Below are positions 30,080 through 40,245 of a DNA stretch of 50,420 nt, one piece after another. A program made the translations under genes and the position numbers. This stretch comes from Pisolithus tinctorius (taxonomy: Eukaryota; Basidiomycota; Agaricomycetes; Boletales; Pisolithaceae): assembly GCA_024663395.1 (NCBI GenBank), contig JANFAH010000150.1, positions 1 to 50,420 on the forward strand, given 5' to 3'. The number at the start of each line of letters is the position of its first letter. Positions within the stretch are counted from its first letter, which is position 1. The notes below the pieces were generated by a model, which saw only the letters and a list, made by a program, of their open reading frames with translations, did no database searches and was not told the origin of the DNA.

Positions 30080-30981
30080 TGTGAAGTACGGGTTTACCCT
30101 CGGGTGACTGGGCTTCAAGACCAGGTGACAGGGGCCAAGTCCGAGTGGCCAGAATCAAGGCCAGGAGACAGGGGCCAAGTCCAGTTAGACTGGAGTTAAG
30201 GCCAGAGGTCAGGGGCTAAGTCTGGAGGACCGGACTTAAGGCCAGGAGTGTGGGAACAAGACCGGTAGCATGGGAAACCGACCAGTGTTGGAGTGCGCAC
30301 AAGGGGAAGCCGGTCCGGGTTGGATCTACCTCCCTTGGTCTCAGCTTATGTGCTGTACCCTTATGCAAGCCAGGGAGAGGTCCGGGACAGGGGCTGGGGA
30401 TAGCTTAAGGCTCGGCCTTAGCTATAGAGTAGTCTCGAGGGGTAATACAGGAGTTGAGGGTAATACTTAATTGATATTCTGACTGAGGGGTGCTACGAAG
30501 TATGTACAGGGGTTAAATACATGAGGCCGGTCTGGGATAACGAACATGAAGCCGGACTTGTGAATAAGCTATTAGCAAGATGATTAGCAAGAGAGTGGAT
30601 AGCCACAGTGGCTGTGCCGAGGCTAATAGCCCAAGTCCGGGTGACCAGCATACCAGGGTCAGACACAGGATTTGTACAGTAAGCAGAGTCAGATGAACGG
30701 GCTAGACTAAATATAGTACAAACAAAGGGAAACAGACCGGAGTTACGTCTGGGTGACCTGGACATAGACCTGGGAGGACCGGGGTGGAGCAGCGCAAGCC
30801 GAGAGGCCGAAATGGACCGGAGATAGGGGTAAACACCGACTTGAGTTATGCAGGCTGGAGTTGAGTTATCTAGGGCCGGGATTGGGTTTTTCTTAGGCTG
30901 GACTAGGACCGGACTTGACCGGAGATAGGGGCTAGGGGTCCGACTGGGCTGAGTCCGAGTCCGAGAGTCATGGATATGACA
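30080..30981 (-). repeat. 5' LTR of element G
   Basis: 902 bp, TGTCATATCC...CTTCACA in sense. The target duplication gactt follows at 30982-30986. Confidence 0.92.
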
Positions 30982-30986
30982 GACTT

Positions 30987-31430
30987 CAATGCTTAGAAAG
31001 GGGGTAATGTTATGATTCACCCCTGTTTTTCCTCTTTTCACTGTATGTTTACCTCATGCTTGATCCATTGGACTATCTTTCCTTTTAGAGCCATCTTCTC
31101 CCTGATCTGATGGCTCCCTATTCTGCCACTAGCATTATTGCTCCATACATGCTTAGGACATGTGTCATTATTGTTCAACCAATAGTGTGGTTACCTTGTT
31201 ACATGGCAGATGGCCTCATGGGTCTGTTTCTTTGTAGTATTTAGCCTGCTAGGCTGAAGTCCTGGAACCCCAGACTTGAGCTGCTCAATCATATGCAGCA
31301 TTCTCTAGAACTTCACCTTCAGAGTCCCCTAACCTGGACCACTCTTACTGGCATTGACTAAATCCTTTGTTGTTTACAAAGGTTACTGCAGCCATTGCTC
31401 AGTAGAAACCCGTAGTCTGTGTTTGAGCTC
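30987..31430 (+). mobile_element. Element H 3' end: polypurine tract and putative LTR start
   Basis: Joined across G, the sequence continues from 3428. GCTTAGAAAGGGGGTAA (30991-31007) is a polypurine tract, followed by TGTTATGATTCACCC, a plausible LTR start at 31008. I cannot find a second copy or the LTR's end, so the right limit is arbitrary. CpG-poor, with no gene seen. Confidence 0.5.
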
Positions 31431-31439
31431 TCCCTACAT

Positions 31440-32165
31440 CTTGACTTCAGTCAAGCATAACAGAGACACACTCTCTGCATTGGATATTTTGCAGAGACAT
31501 ACTGGTTTCTCATTTTGTAGGGCAAGGGCCACCAACAAATGGGACATGTTGGATATATTGGAGAACTCAGGCATTACATATATCATACAGAATACCTTAC
31601 TACAGCAAGACATGGAAGACCCTCCATCTATGTCAAGGTCAACATTGAAGGCACCAGAACCATCATCAACACAGCTATTGCAGCTGGCATCTGTAGGCTC
31701 ATCTACATGAGTTCCACAAGGGACATATTTAATGGCCTATGATGTCATGAATGTCAACAAGTGAGTACCCTTTCTGGAGAAGCCATTTGACATGTATAAT
31801 GATGCCCAGGAGGCATTTGGGCCTGGAGACAGCCAGATCAGTGACAACAATAATCTGTTCAATTATACCTATGTCAAGAACCTCACATGCACACACCAAC
31901 TCACAGGGAACAGGGTCATCCCTTGTCCCTCCTACTCTTCTACCATGTTGAGCAAACCTAGACTAGACCCTGAGACCACTTCAGCAAAGTCCAGCAAATC
32001 GTCATTCTGTTGCTCTCCCTCCTGTATGTGCCACAACTGAATATCACTGCACAATGCGCAGCTCTGTGTGGACACTTGGTCCCTATGTCACACTCGCACC
32101 CAATGCTGAATCCATTCCTATCTGCATTCAGCACCCCATTTGACTCACATGAGATCAAGTGTCTT
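31440..32165 (+). pseudogene. ERG26: Decayed ERG26-like sterol C-3 dehydrogenase fragment
   Basis: Several collinear fragments resemble the fungal C-4-decarboxylating sterol 3-dehydrogenase, a short-chain dehydrogenase of ergosterol synthesis: SALDILQRHTG (31470-31505), SIYVKVNIEGTRTIINTAI (about 31628-31685), GICRLIYMSS, then after a one-base shift VPFLEKPFDMYND, FGPGDSQ, SDNNNLFNYTYVKN (about 31840-31880) and LGPYVTLAPNAESI (about 32076-32115). A TGA stands where the family has Arg after VNK/VDE. The N-terminal NAD-binding glycine motif is missing, and deletions of some 20-30 codons flank FGPGD, removing the YxxxK catalytic site. It cannot be functional. It is either an old host gene relic or a fragment carried by a mobile element. 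Confidence 0.65.
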
Positions 32166-32189
32166 GTTGACTATTCTTGAGTCAAGGGG

Positions 32190-33680
32190 TGAGTGTTTTT
32201 CATTGCAGTTGGAGGGCCATTTGGCATCTTAGACTTTACAGGAGTGTATGACAAGTACAAGCAAATGTTATCGAGCCCAGAGCTACAGGGTACATATGAG
32301 CGGCTACACAAAGTGACAAGGACTCAAATTATCACCAAACAATGGTTGATTGATGCAACAGAGAGCTCTCAGTGGAGGAGAAACATAGAGGATTTGTGTG
32401 CTGGACTCAACAGCTCAGGTTTTTGTTTTGATCTTAGAGTGTTTTATTTACATCCTCATTATTCTAGGGAAGACAGACATCTACAACAAACTGCAGTCGC
32501 AATATGAGAGTTTCCAGTGGGCTATGAACACAGGATCCATGGACATACAGAAGAAAGAGAACAGCAAATCCTGTTAGAACTACAATGCTGACCATTGAAG
32601 ATATGAGAGAACACACAATATGCAGGAGATGTTGGGATCACACTGTATGAGCACAGTGGCTTGATGTTTTGTTTTTGTCTCAGGAAGTTTTGCTTACATC
32701 CCTGTTATTCTAGGGGAAACATTTACCTACAAACAAGGAACATCCAGTGTTCCAGCAAATGTGATGTGTGAGGCTACAACAACCTATGCGAGAAGTGGGA
32801 GACCACAAAGGTGAAATAATGTGATGCATCTCAAGGATTTTACTATGAGTGGAGTGGAAGGAAAAGATGACACAAGAGGGCAATGTATAGGAATGAAGAA
32901 CCAGTTGATCAGCTGTATGACATGCACAATGAAGTCTGGATGGTTTAGTCCCATTGGGGGAACAGTTGGACAATCACAGGTGTGATACTCAGCAGCTCCA
33001 GTTTCTGCTTTGAATTTATATTGTCATACTTACACCTTATTACCCTAGGAAGTATGCCCTTGGAGCAGAGAGGTCTAAGATATACAAGGAAGATGATGTG
33101 CAGCCACTGATATCTGAAGGAAAAGAAGATGGTGTGAGTTTGCAAGCAGAGTGTGAAGACCAGATGACAAAGCTCAGGAAGGGGAAATACAAAGTCCAGG
33201 TGTCCTATTTAGTTTTAATTTGAACACTATCTACTGCAAAGTACAGGTGCCCTGGCATGAAGGAAAAGGCAATTGATGGAGATGGATGGCTTGAAGCTGT
33301 TCATCAGTACTTAGCATCAAGACTTCATCTGCCTGACTGCGAGGAGTTGAAGGTCAACAACCAAGATTGAGTGAACTTAGCACCTGCACCCATCAGGGTC
33401 AAAGACCTATCTTCAAAAGCAGGCTCAAGAATGTACAGACTTAAGGTGATGTCTTTTACTATGATTCAAACATATACTATGCCAAAACACTTGTTTCTAG
33501 GGTTGAAAAAGTGGTGAACAAAGACAGGTGACTTGAGGTTGCTCAGTGACACTTAGTGCAAGGGCTTCAGCCCCCAGATGAAGTGCCAGATGAAGTACAA
33601 GGAATCAAGTGTGCATGTGCACAGAGGGCCAAGGCTGCAAAAATGGAATGGGACAGGTGGATGAAGCAAAGGTCCTGGTG
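32190..33680 (+). pseudogene. Decayed multi-exon gene of unknown family
   Basis: Stretches of protein-like sequence alternate with intron-like segments of about 50 bp, several of them T-rich and ending in TCTAG or CCTAG (for example before 32468, 32714, 33050 and 33500). Coding-like pieces include GPFGILDFTGVYDKYKQML (from about 32207), KTDIYNKLQSQYESFQWAMN (about 32470), SKIYKEDDVQPLISEGKEDG (about 33073) and AIDGDGWLEAVHQYLASRLH (about 33270). Stops and frame changes are frequent and CpG is scarce. I recognise no family. The introns argue for a former host-type gene rather than retroelement pol. Confidence 0.4.
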
Positions 33681-34367
33681 AGCATATTGGTGTATAGTTT
33701 TTCTTTAATTTGAGTTTTGCTTTGGTGTGATGTCATTCAACAAGTTGCGCTAGTCTTGGGTGATTCTACTCACCCTGACATGTGGTTTCAGTTTTCTTCA
33801 TTTTTTTATGTGCTGGATTGTCTTAAGGATGAGCAGGAGTTGAGAGCACATATGTGCATAAGGATGGTAAATACATGACTGAGTGAGAGTTTTTTTTAGG
33901 TACATATATGTCTTCAAACTGCCTCATAAGGGCAAATGTCTGCTGTACCAGCCATGGTGCTGCATCACACCACATTACCATTTGCACAGAGATTGTGCCT
34001 TGAAGAGCAGTCATCAACTCACTCTGCACTTGATTCATCACTCACTTGTTCATTTTCCTGAGTTTATCTCTGTTGTCATTTGGTTCAAGGTCTGGGTTGT
34101 GAGGGGAGTGTTAGAGAAGCAGTGTGTGTGTTAGAGGCCAGGTGGCATTTGCAAGCAGAAAGAGTTGCATTCAAGGGCAAGAGGTTTTGAGGACCAGGAG
34201 GGTTTTTCTGCAAAGTTGGGAGCAAGCCTTGGAAAGAAGGGGTCATGTTCAGGTGTGTGGCAAGGTCAAGGGTCTGTGGTGAAGTTGGGGAAGCAGATGT
34301 GAGCATGAGGACATTTGCATGAGGAGGAGAGTGACTGAGGATGGTTGAATCTAAACCACCCCTTGGA
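33681..34367. other. CpG-poor sequence without a recognisable gene
   Basis: Short ORFs only. The last bases (ACCCCTTGGA at 34358-34367) resemble the sequence before the 3' LTR of element D (sense ACCCCTGGGA), so this may be the internal 3' end of a D-like element J. Confidence 0.4.
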
Positions 34368-34843
34368 TGTAGGGAACAAGTTTGAGTTCCCTAGGAGAAG
34401 CTGTCTTGGTTAAGGAGTTTAGGGGTGGAAGGTTTCCTTTTGTTTTATTTATTTCTTTTTTTGTCATGTTTGTACCACTGGACTTAGTGGCAAGCAGCCG
34501 CATTGCTGACTAAGCACATGTGCTGTGTTTGTGCACGTTCAGTTTACCAAAAAAACAAATCCATGTCAGAGGCCCTCAGCAGTAGGGTGATTTCATCTTG
34601 CATTTCAGCGAGTTTTTGAGGTTAGAATTATTACTTGGGGAGTACCCAAAGGGCCAGGAGACTGGCAATAGGTTTAGTATAGCAGGCAGTGGCCCAGAGC
34701 TGAGTTTTCCTTTTAGTTCGCAATTTTTACACATTTACTACACTTCTTTTCTCCAGTGAGAACCTCCCTTTTGGGTCAAGCACAAATCTCACCCATCACT
34801 GACAATTACTAATTCTAGGTACTATCTATTACCTGTTCCTACA
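34368..34843 (+). repeat. LTR of a D-like element (J)
   Basis: 476 bp, TGTAGGGAAC...GTTCCTACA. It has the same ends as D's LTR and the same terminal hairpin type (AGGGAA...TTCCCT at its start). It contains TTTTGTTTTATTT and GCTGACTAAGCA stretches like D's LTR. It abuts element E at 34844 (sequence CCACC, from CCGCC). Flanking duplication is not seen (TTGGA on the left), so it is either a 3' LTR with its body on the left or a rearranged copy. Confidence 0.6.
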
Positions 34844-34977
34844 CCACCTATGGCAGAAGGCCTCAAAGATAGCCAACATCTCCTTGTCATGGGTATCATA
34901 GTTGAGTTCTGGCATGGTCATGGTGTGGGAGTAGAAAGTGACTGGGTGGAGTTCACCATTGGAGCACGTGAGTGACA
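34844..34977 (-). pseudogene. pol: Element E Pol fragment: RNase H
   Basis: Encodes SNGELHPVTFYSHTMTMPELN, then YDTHDKEMLAIFEAFCH, matching B's RNase H (SDGELRPVAFYSRTMTVPELN and so on). It is continuous with 44652 onward when copia I and one TGACA copy are removed. It ends at 34844 against LTR J. Confidence 0.85.
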
Positions 34978-35268
34978 TGTGAGAATGTGTTCTGGAATTA
35001 CAGTAGCCTCTCAGAGTTTTGCCCAGAGGGCTTGGAGTTTCTCCCCAACCCTCAGAATTAAATTCCAATGTCACTATGCTTACTAATTATGGTACTATAA
35101 ATTTTCCACACCATTCTTTTCCACCTCAGTGACTACTTCATACACTGAGGTGAGCATACTTATACTTACATTTGTTTACTTGGTACTGACATAGTGTAGA
35201 TACTCATAACTTTGTTAGGTACCAATACAGTGACTACTTCATACACTGAGATACTCATAACTTTGTTA
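34978..35268 (+). repeat. 5' LTR of copia I
   Basis: 291 bp, TGTGAGAATG...CTTTGTTA, matching 44352-44646. It contains TACTATAAATTTTCC as a TATA candidate and a short internal duplication of TACTCATAACTTTGTTAGGT. Confidence 0.9.
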
Positions 35269-35283
35269 GGTTATGAGCCCCAC
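35269..35283 (+). other. Half-tRNA primer-binding site of copia I
   Basis: GGTTATGAGCCCCAC directly follows the 5' LTR. Its complement contains GGGCTCATAACC, the anticodon loop and flanking stem of fungal initiator tRNA-Met (CAU anticodon). Drosophila copia and yeast Ty5 prime from a cleaved initiator tRNA-Met at this place. Confidence 0.75.
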
Positions 35284-35332
35284 TCCTGTGCTCTAATTCC
35301 AAAAGAGTTATTACACAGCAACACTACTCACT

Positions 35333-35929
35333 ATGGTGAAAGATGATCATTCCTTACAAGTCCCAACCCTAAATGCAGACAGAAGCAACTGGCTATATTA
35401 CAAGGCTCAGGTTGAATGGGCTGTCAGTTCAAAAGGGCTGATTGGACACCTGACTGGCTTGGATGAGAAACCAGAGGACCCTTCAGCAGGGAAAGACTCC
35501 TCCTGGAAGCCCACAGCCATGGAGCAAAAACTTGTCAGTGAATATCCAGAAAAACTTCAGCAATGGGCAAAGGACAATGGATATGTCAAGCAAGTGATCA
35601 CTGTGTCACTCCTGGAATCCCTATTCCTTCAAGTTCTGAAGGAAGAGACTGCAAAGAGTGTGTGGGGTGTCCTCACTGACCTTTTCCAAAACTGCTCTTG
35701 CATTGTCACAATCAATCTTCAGAGAAAACTCCAAGAATCTTGCTATTCAGAAAAAGGTGATGTCCATGCTCACTTTGACAAGATGCATGCACTGCATGAA
35801 CAACTTGCTGCACTTGGACAGTCTATCACAGATGATGACTTTGCAGCCATCATTCTCAGCTCACTTCCCACTTTGTATGACTCCAACCTTGCAGCTATGA
35901 CATCTTCAGCCCTGGTCATGCAAAAGGAC
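35333..35929 (+). pseudogene. gag: Copia I Gag, N-terminal part (split by palindrome P)
   Basis: Open from MVKDDHSLQVPTLNADRSNW to SSALVMQKD, where P enters. It has the copia Gag (UBN2-type) layout: LNADRSNWLYYKAQVEWAV near the start, VWGVLTDLFQNCS, LQRKLQESCYSEKGDVHAH, and ILSSLPTLYDS near residue 185. The frame resumes exactly at 40503 (LSPEFIIKVISDEYDRHQ) if P and one 10-bp duplication are removed. Confidence 0.9.
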
Positions 35930-36173
35930 ACTTCAGTCAACCCCCCTCAGAGACCTATTAGGTCTGGAGATTGTGATATAAGTATTAACCTAATAGGTGT
36001 CATTTTGTTGGGAATTCCCAACTTTTGGGGATTCTCCACCACCATTCCTGGAGATTCTCCATTCCCTAGCTGGAGATTCTCCAGGGCAGCAATTTAATAT
36101 GGTTGGAGAAAATGTTTTCTCCATAATATATATATATTATACATCAAATGAAAGGGTAGCTGGGGTCCAAGTT

Positions 36174-36481
36174 GGACTTTCTCCAGGCTAAATAGACCCC
36201 CTTTCCAGGTTGATCCTGGGCTTTCCCCAGGCTAAATAGACCTGCTTTCCAGGCTGATCCTGGGCTTTCCCCAGGCTAAATAGACCTGCTTTCCAGGTGA
36301 ACCTGGGTTTTCCCAGGCTAAATAGACCTGCTCTCCAGGGTGAACCTGGACTTTCCCCAGGCTAAATAGACCTACATTCTAGGCTGACCTGGGTTTCCCC
36401 AGGATAAATAGACCTGCTTTCCAGGCAGAACATGGGCTTCCCATAGGCTAATTAGACCCATTTCCAGGGTGAACCTGGGTT
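36174..36481. repeat. ~45-bp minisatellite, left arm of P
   Basis: About seven units with the core CCAGGCTAAATAGACC followed by TTTCCAGG and CCTGGG. Mirrored at about 39873-40245 with one extra unit. Confidence 0.85.
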
Positions 36482-36483
36482 TT

Positions 36484-36900
36484 GACAGAAGATGGAGAGA
36501 GATGGAGTAGGAACTTTGGTGATATTCATACTGAAGAACAGTGGAGTACTGTACATGCTTTGATGCTGCTATGGAGGTCCAGTAACTGGAATCAGGACTG
36601 ACATATGGAGACTCATGAGTTTTCAAGTAACACTTTCTGGATGATGAATGAAGGGAAGATGGAGAACATATGACAGGTAACACAGAACAAGCCAAAAGGA
36701 AACAATCCAGGTGATGGACCATGTGGTGCACAAGGATGGCCTGCATGGTCTGATGAGAGATTGGTACAAGTCCAACAGAAGGCAGAGTGGAGGAGACTCA
36801 TAAATGGTAGAGTGCAGGCAGAGTTGGTGCAGAGTGTGAATGAGCAGTGGAGTGGGGTGTGGAGTGAGTAGGGACTTAGAGTAAATGCATGGTTGTGACA
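36484..36900 (-). repeat. Truncated gypsy LTR M', left arm of P
   Basis: The mirror of the solo LTR at 39035-39699, cut at 36484 (TTTTGACAGAAG), where it meets the 45-bp minisatellite. The outer ~250 bp of the LTR and its flank are missing compared with the right arm. Confidence 0.85.
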
Positions 36901-37125
36901 AGTACTATGAATCAAGAGTTACAGTGATATAGTGGGCATGAAGATGTCAATAAGTCACTTACAGACCACATTAGGACCACAGAAAAAAAGTGTGTCAGTA
37001 AGACAGCATGAATTAGATGATGTTAGACAATGAGCACTAAAGTGCTGCAAATATCAAGACATCAATAGATGCAGTGTAGACTATTAGACCACTTAGAAAA
37101 AGTTTTGTTTTCCTGATGCAGCCCA

Positions 37126-37595
37126 CTGGGGATTCTCCATGTCATGTTGGAGATTCTCCATGGCCTGCTGGGGATTCTCCATGGCATGCTGGGGATTCTC
37201 CATGTCATGATGGAGATTCTCCATGGCCTGCTGGGGATTCTCCATGGCTGGCTGGGGATTCTCCATATCATGATGGAGATTCTCCATGTCACCTGGGGAT
37301 TCTCCATGTCTGGCTGGGGATTCTCCATGCCTGGCTGGGGATTCTCCATGTCATGTTGGAGATTCTCCATGGCCTGCTGGGGATTCTCCATGGCTCCTGG
37401 GGATTCTCCATGTCATGTTGGAGATTCTCCATGGCCTGCTGGGGATTCTCCATGTCTCCTGGGGATTCTCCATGGCTCCTGGGGATTCTCCATGACTCCT
37501 GGGGATTCTCCATGTCATGATGGAGATTCTCCATGGCCTTCTGGGGATTCTCCATGGCATGCTGGAGATTCTCCATGGCTCCTGGGGATTCTCCA
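37126..37595. repeat. ~21-bp minisatellite, left arm of P
   Basis: About 23 units of 20-21 bp built on GGGGATTCTCCATG or GGAGATTCTCCATG, the latter containing the odd palindrome GGAGATTCTCC. Mirrored at 38340-38809. Read on the other strand it gives MENPQQA/MENLQHD heptapeptides, but 20-bp units shift the frame, so it is not a gene. Confidence 0.92.
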
Positions 37596-37955
37596 ATCCT
37601 AATTGACATTGAGGTCTGGTGACATTTTGTGTATACACTTGTGTTTTTCTTAGTATTCTGTGTTTTTCTCACGCAATTTTCCACTTTCTGATAAGATAAG
37701 CATACTGTCATGATTGCACAATCAGGGGCTACAACTTTCATTATGACCATATCACTCCATTGTCATTCCCTGTGGTATTAATGCAGTATGATTACAAGTA
37801 GCAGTTGTTGTGTAGTGTAGACTATGCTTCACTTTTGTAGTGCACATTTTTGACTACCACTGACTACGAAAAGTGTAGTGTCAAGAGGTAGTGGTAAGGT
37901 CACATGACAGCGGATCACATGATAGGGGGTCACATGACCAATGACATAATGGTCA

Positions 37956-37979
37956 TGCCCAGGACACCTTCGGGTCACG
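37956..37979. other. Centre (loop) of palindrome P
   Basis: 24 unpaired bases between the arms. CpG is present here (TTCGGG, TCACGTGA) although rare in the arms. GGTCACGTGACC at 37973-37984 is itself a 12-bp palindrome. Confidence 0.85.
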
Positions 37980-38339
37980 TGACCATTATGTCATTGGTCA
38001 TGTGACCCCCTATCATGTGATCCGCTGTCATGTGACCTTACCACTACCTCTTGACACTACACTTTTCGTAGTCAGTGGTAGTCAAAAATGTGCACTACAA
38101 AAGTGAAGCATAGTCTACACTACACAACAACTGCTACTTGTAATCATACTGCATTAATACCACAGGGAATGACAATGGAGTGATATGGTCATAATGAAAG
38201 TTGTAGCCCCTGATTGTGCAATCATGACAGTATGCTTATCTTATCAGAAAGTGGAAAATTGCGTGAGAAAAACACAGAATACTAAGAAAAACACAAGTGT
38301 ATACACAAAATGTCACCAGACCTCAATGTCAATTAGGAT

Positions 38340-38809
38340 TGGAGAATCCCCAGGAGCCATGGAGAATCTCCAGCATGCCATGGAGAATCCCCAGAAGGCC
38401 ATGGAGAATCTCCATCATGACATGGAGAATCCCCAGGAGTCATGGAGAATCCCCAGGAGCCATGGAGAATCCCCAGGAGACATGGAGAATCCCCAGCAGG
38501 CCATGGAGAATCTCCAACATGACATGGAGAATCCCCAGGAGCCATGGAGAATCCCCAGCAGGCCATGGAGAATCTCCAACATGACATGGAGAATCCCCAG
38601 CCAGGCATGGAGAATCCCCAGCCAGACATGGAGAATCCCCAGGTGACATGGAGAATCTCCATCATGATATGGAGAATCCCCAGCCAGCCATGGAGAATCC
38701 CCAGCAGGCCATGGAGAATCTCCATCATGACATGGAGAATCCCCAGCATGCCATGGAGAATCCCCAGCAGGCCATGGAGAATCTCCAACATGACATGGAG
38801 AATCCCCAG
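38340..38809. repeat. ~21-bp minisatellite, right arm of P
   Basis: Inverted copy of 37126-37595 (GGAGAATCCCCAG units). Confidence 0.92.
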
Positions 38810-39034
38810 TGGGCTGCATCAGGAAAACAAAACTTTTTCTAAGTGGTCTAATAGTCTACACTGCATCTATTGATGTCTTGATATTTGCAGCACTTTAGTG
38901 CTCATTGTCTAACATCATCTAATTCATGCTGTCTTACTGACACACTTTTTTTCTGTGGTCCTAATGTGGTCTGTAAGTGACTTATTGACATCTTCATGCC
39001 CACTATATCACTGTAACTCTTGATTCATAGTACT

Positions 39035-39699
39035 TGTCACAACCATGCATTTACTCTAAGTCCCTACTCACTCCACACCCCACTCCACTGCTCATTCACA
39101 CTCTGCACCAACTCTGCCTGCACTCTACCATTTATGAGTCTCCTCCACTCTGCCTTCTGTTGGACTTGTACCAATCTCTCATCAGACCATGCAGGCCATC
39201 CTTGTGCACCACATGGTCCATCACCTGGATTGTTTCTTTTTGGCTTGTTCTGTGTTACCTGTCATATGTTCTCCATCTTCCCTTCATTCATCATCCAGAA
39301 AGTGTTACTTGAAAACTCATGAGTCTCCATATGTCAGTCCTGATTCCAGTTACTGGACCTCCATAGCAGCATCAAAGCATGTACAGTACTCCACTGTTCT
39401 TCAGTATGAATATCACCAAAGTTCCTACTCCATCTCTCTCCATCTTCTGTCTGTCAGAGTTATCTCCAAACATCTGTCTGGTCTCTTCCTCTGAAATATG
39501 AGGGCTGACATTGTGCAAGGGGGTAGTGCACAAGCTAAACCCAACACCCTCACTCTGCTCCATTTCTGCCTCAGCTGACTTTGTCCCTGCCAATCCTCCA
39601 CTAGTCAGAGTTCCATTCATCTGTGTCAGACTTGCTTCCACACCTCTCTCCAGACCTGGTTAAGCATCAGAGTTGGTCAGAGTAGGCTCAGACTTGACA
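39035..39699 (+). repeat. Solo LTR M of the B family, right arm of P
   Basis: 665 bp, TGTCACAACC...CAGACTTGACA, a CpG-depleted relative of B's LTR, with its own 5-bp duplication gtact (39030-39034 and 39700-39704). It includes AGTATGAATAT at the position of the transcript start. Confidence 0.88.
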
Positions 39700-39872
39700 G
39701 TACTCTATAGAACCATATGTGTCTTGCTTAATTCACTTGCTCTATATGTTCCTTGGCATCCATTCCACTTATACATCTACCTTTCTGAGATAAGTTGTCA
39801 TTAGAACAGTTAGAACAACCACTGTTTTCCTGATGCATGGAGAATCCCCACCAGGACATGGCCTGGTAAAGT

Positions 39873-40245
39873 GGGTCTATTTAGCCTGGGGAAAACCCAG
39901 GTTCACCCTGGAAATGGGTCTAATTAGCCTATGGGAAGCCCATGTTCTGCCTGGAAAGCAGGTCTATTTATCCTGGGGAAACCCAGGTCAGCCTAGAATG
40001 TAGGTCTATTTAGCCTGGGGAAAGTCCAGGTTCACCCTGGAGAGCAGGTCTATTTAGCCTGGGAAAACCCAGGTTCACCTGGAAAGCAGGTCTATTTAGC
40101 CTGGGGAAAACCCAGGTTCACCTGGAAAGCAGGTCTATTTAGCCTGGGGAAAGCCCAGGATCAGCCTGGAAAGCAGGTCTATTTAGCCTGGGGAAAGCCC
40201 AGGATCAACCTGGAAAGGGGGTCTATTTAGCCTGGAGAAAGTCCA
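39873..40245. repeat. ~45-bp minisatellite, right arm of P
   Basis: Inverted counterpart of 36174-36481 (GGTCTATTTAGCCTGG units), about eight units. Confidence 0.85.

Larger units (their letters stand above)
3429..30981 (-). mobile_element. LTR element G, non-autonomous (LARD-like)
   Basis: Two LTRs of 904 bp (3429-4332) and 902 bp (30080-30981) in the same minus orientation, flanked by the perfect 5-bp duplication gactt (3424-3428 and 30982-30986). Removing nested element C with its duplication leaves an element of about 6.7 kb. The internal part (4333-4394 plus 25207-30079) has a polypurine tract and a primer-binding site, but I find no Gag, protease, RT or integrase motif. This fits a large retrotransposon derivative mobilised in trans, probably by a related chromodomain gypsy element, because the priming arrangement is the same as in element B. 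Confidence 0.85.

Noticed and set aside
37126..38809. CRISPR-like repeat array
   Set aside because: Units are contiguous 20-21-bp tandem repeats without unique spacers, in a eukaryotic transposon.
37116..38873. ORFs with MENPQQA/MENLQHD and GDSPW repeats in both arms of the palindrome
   Set aside because: They are translations of a 20-21-bp minisatellite, open on both strands. Unit length changes break the frame between units.
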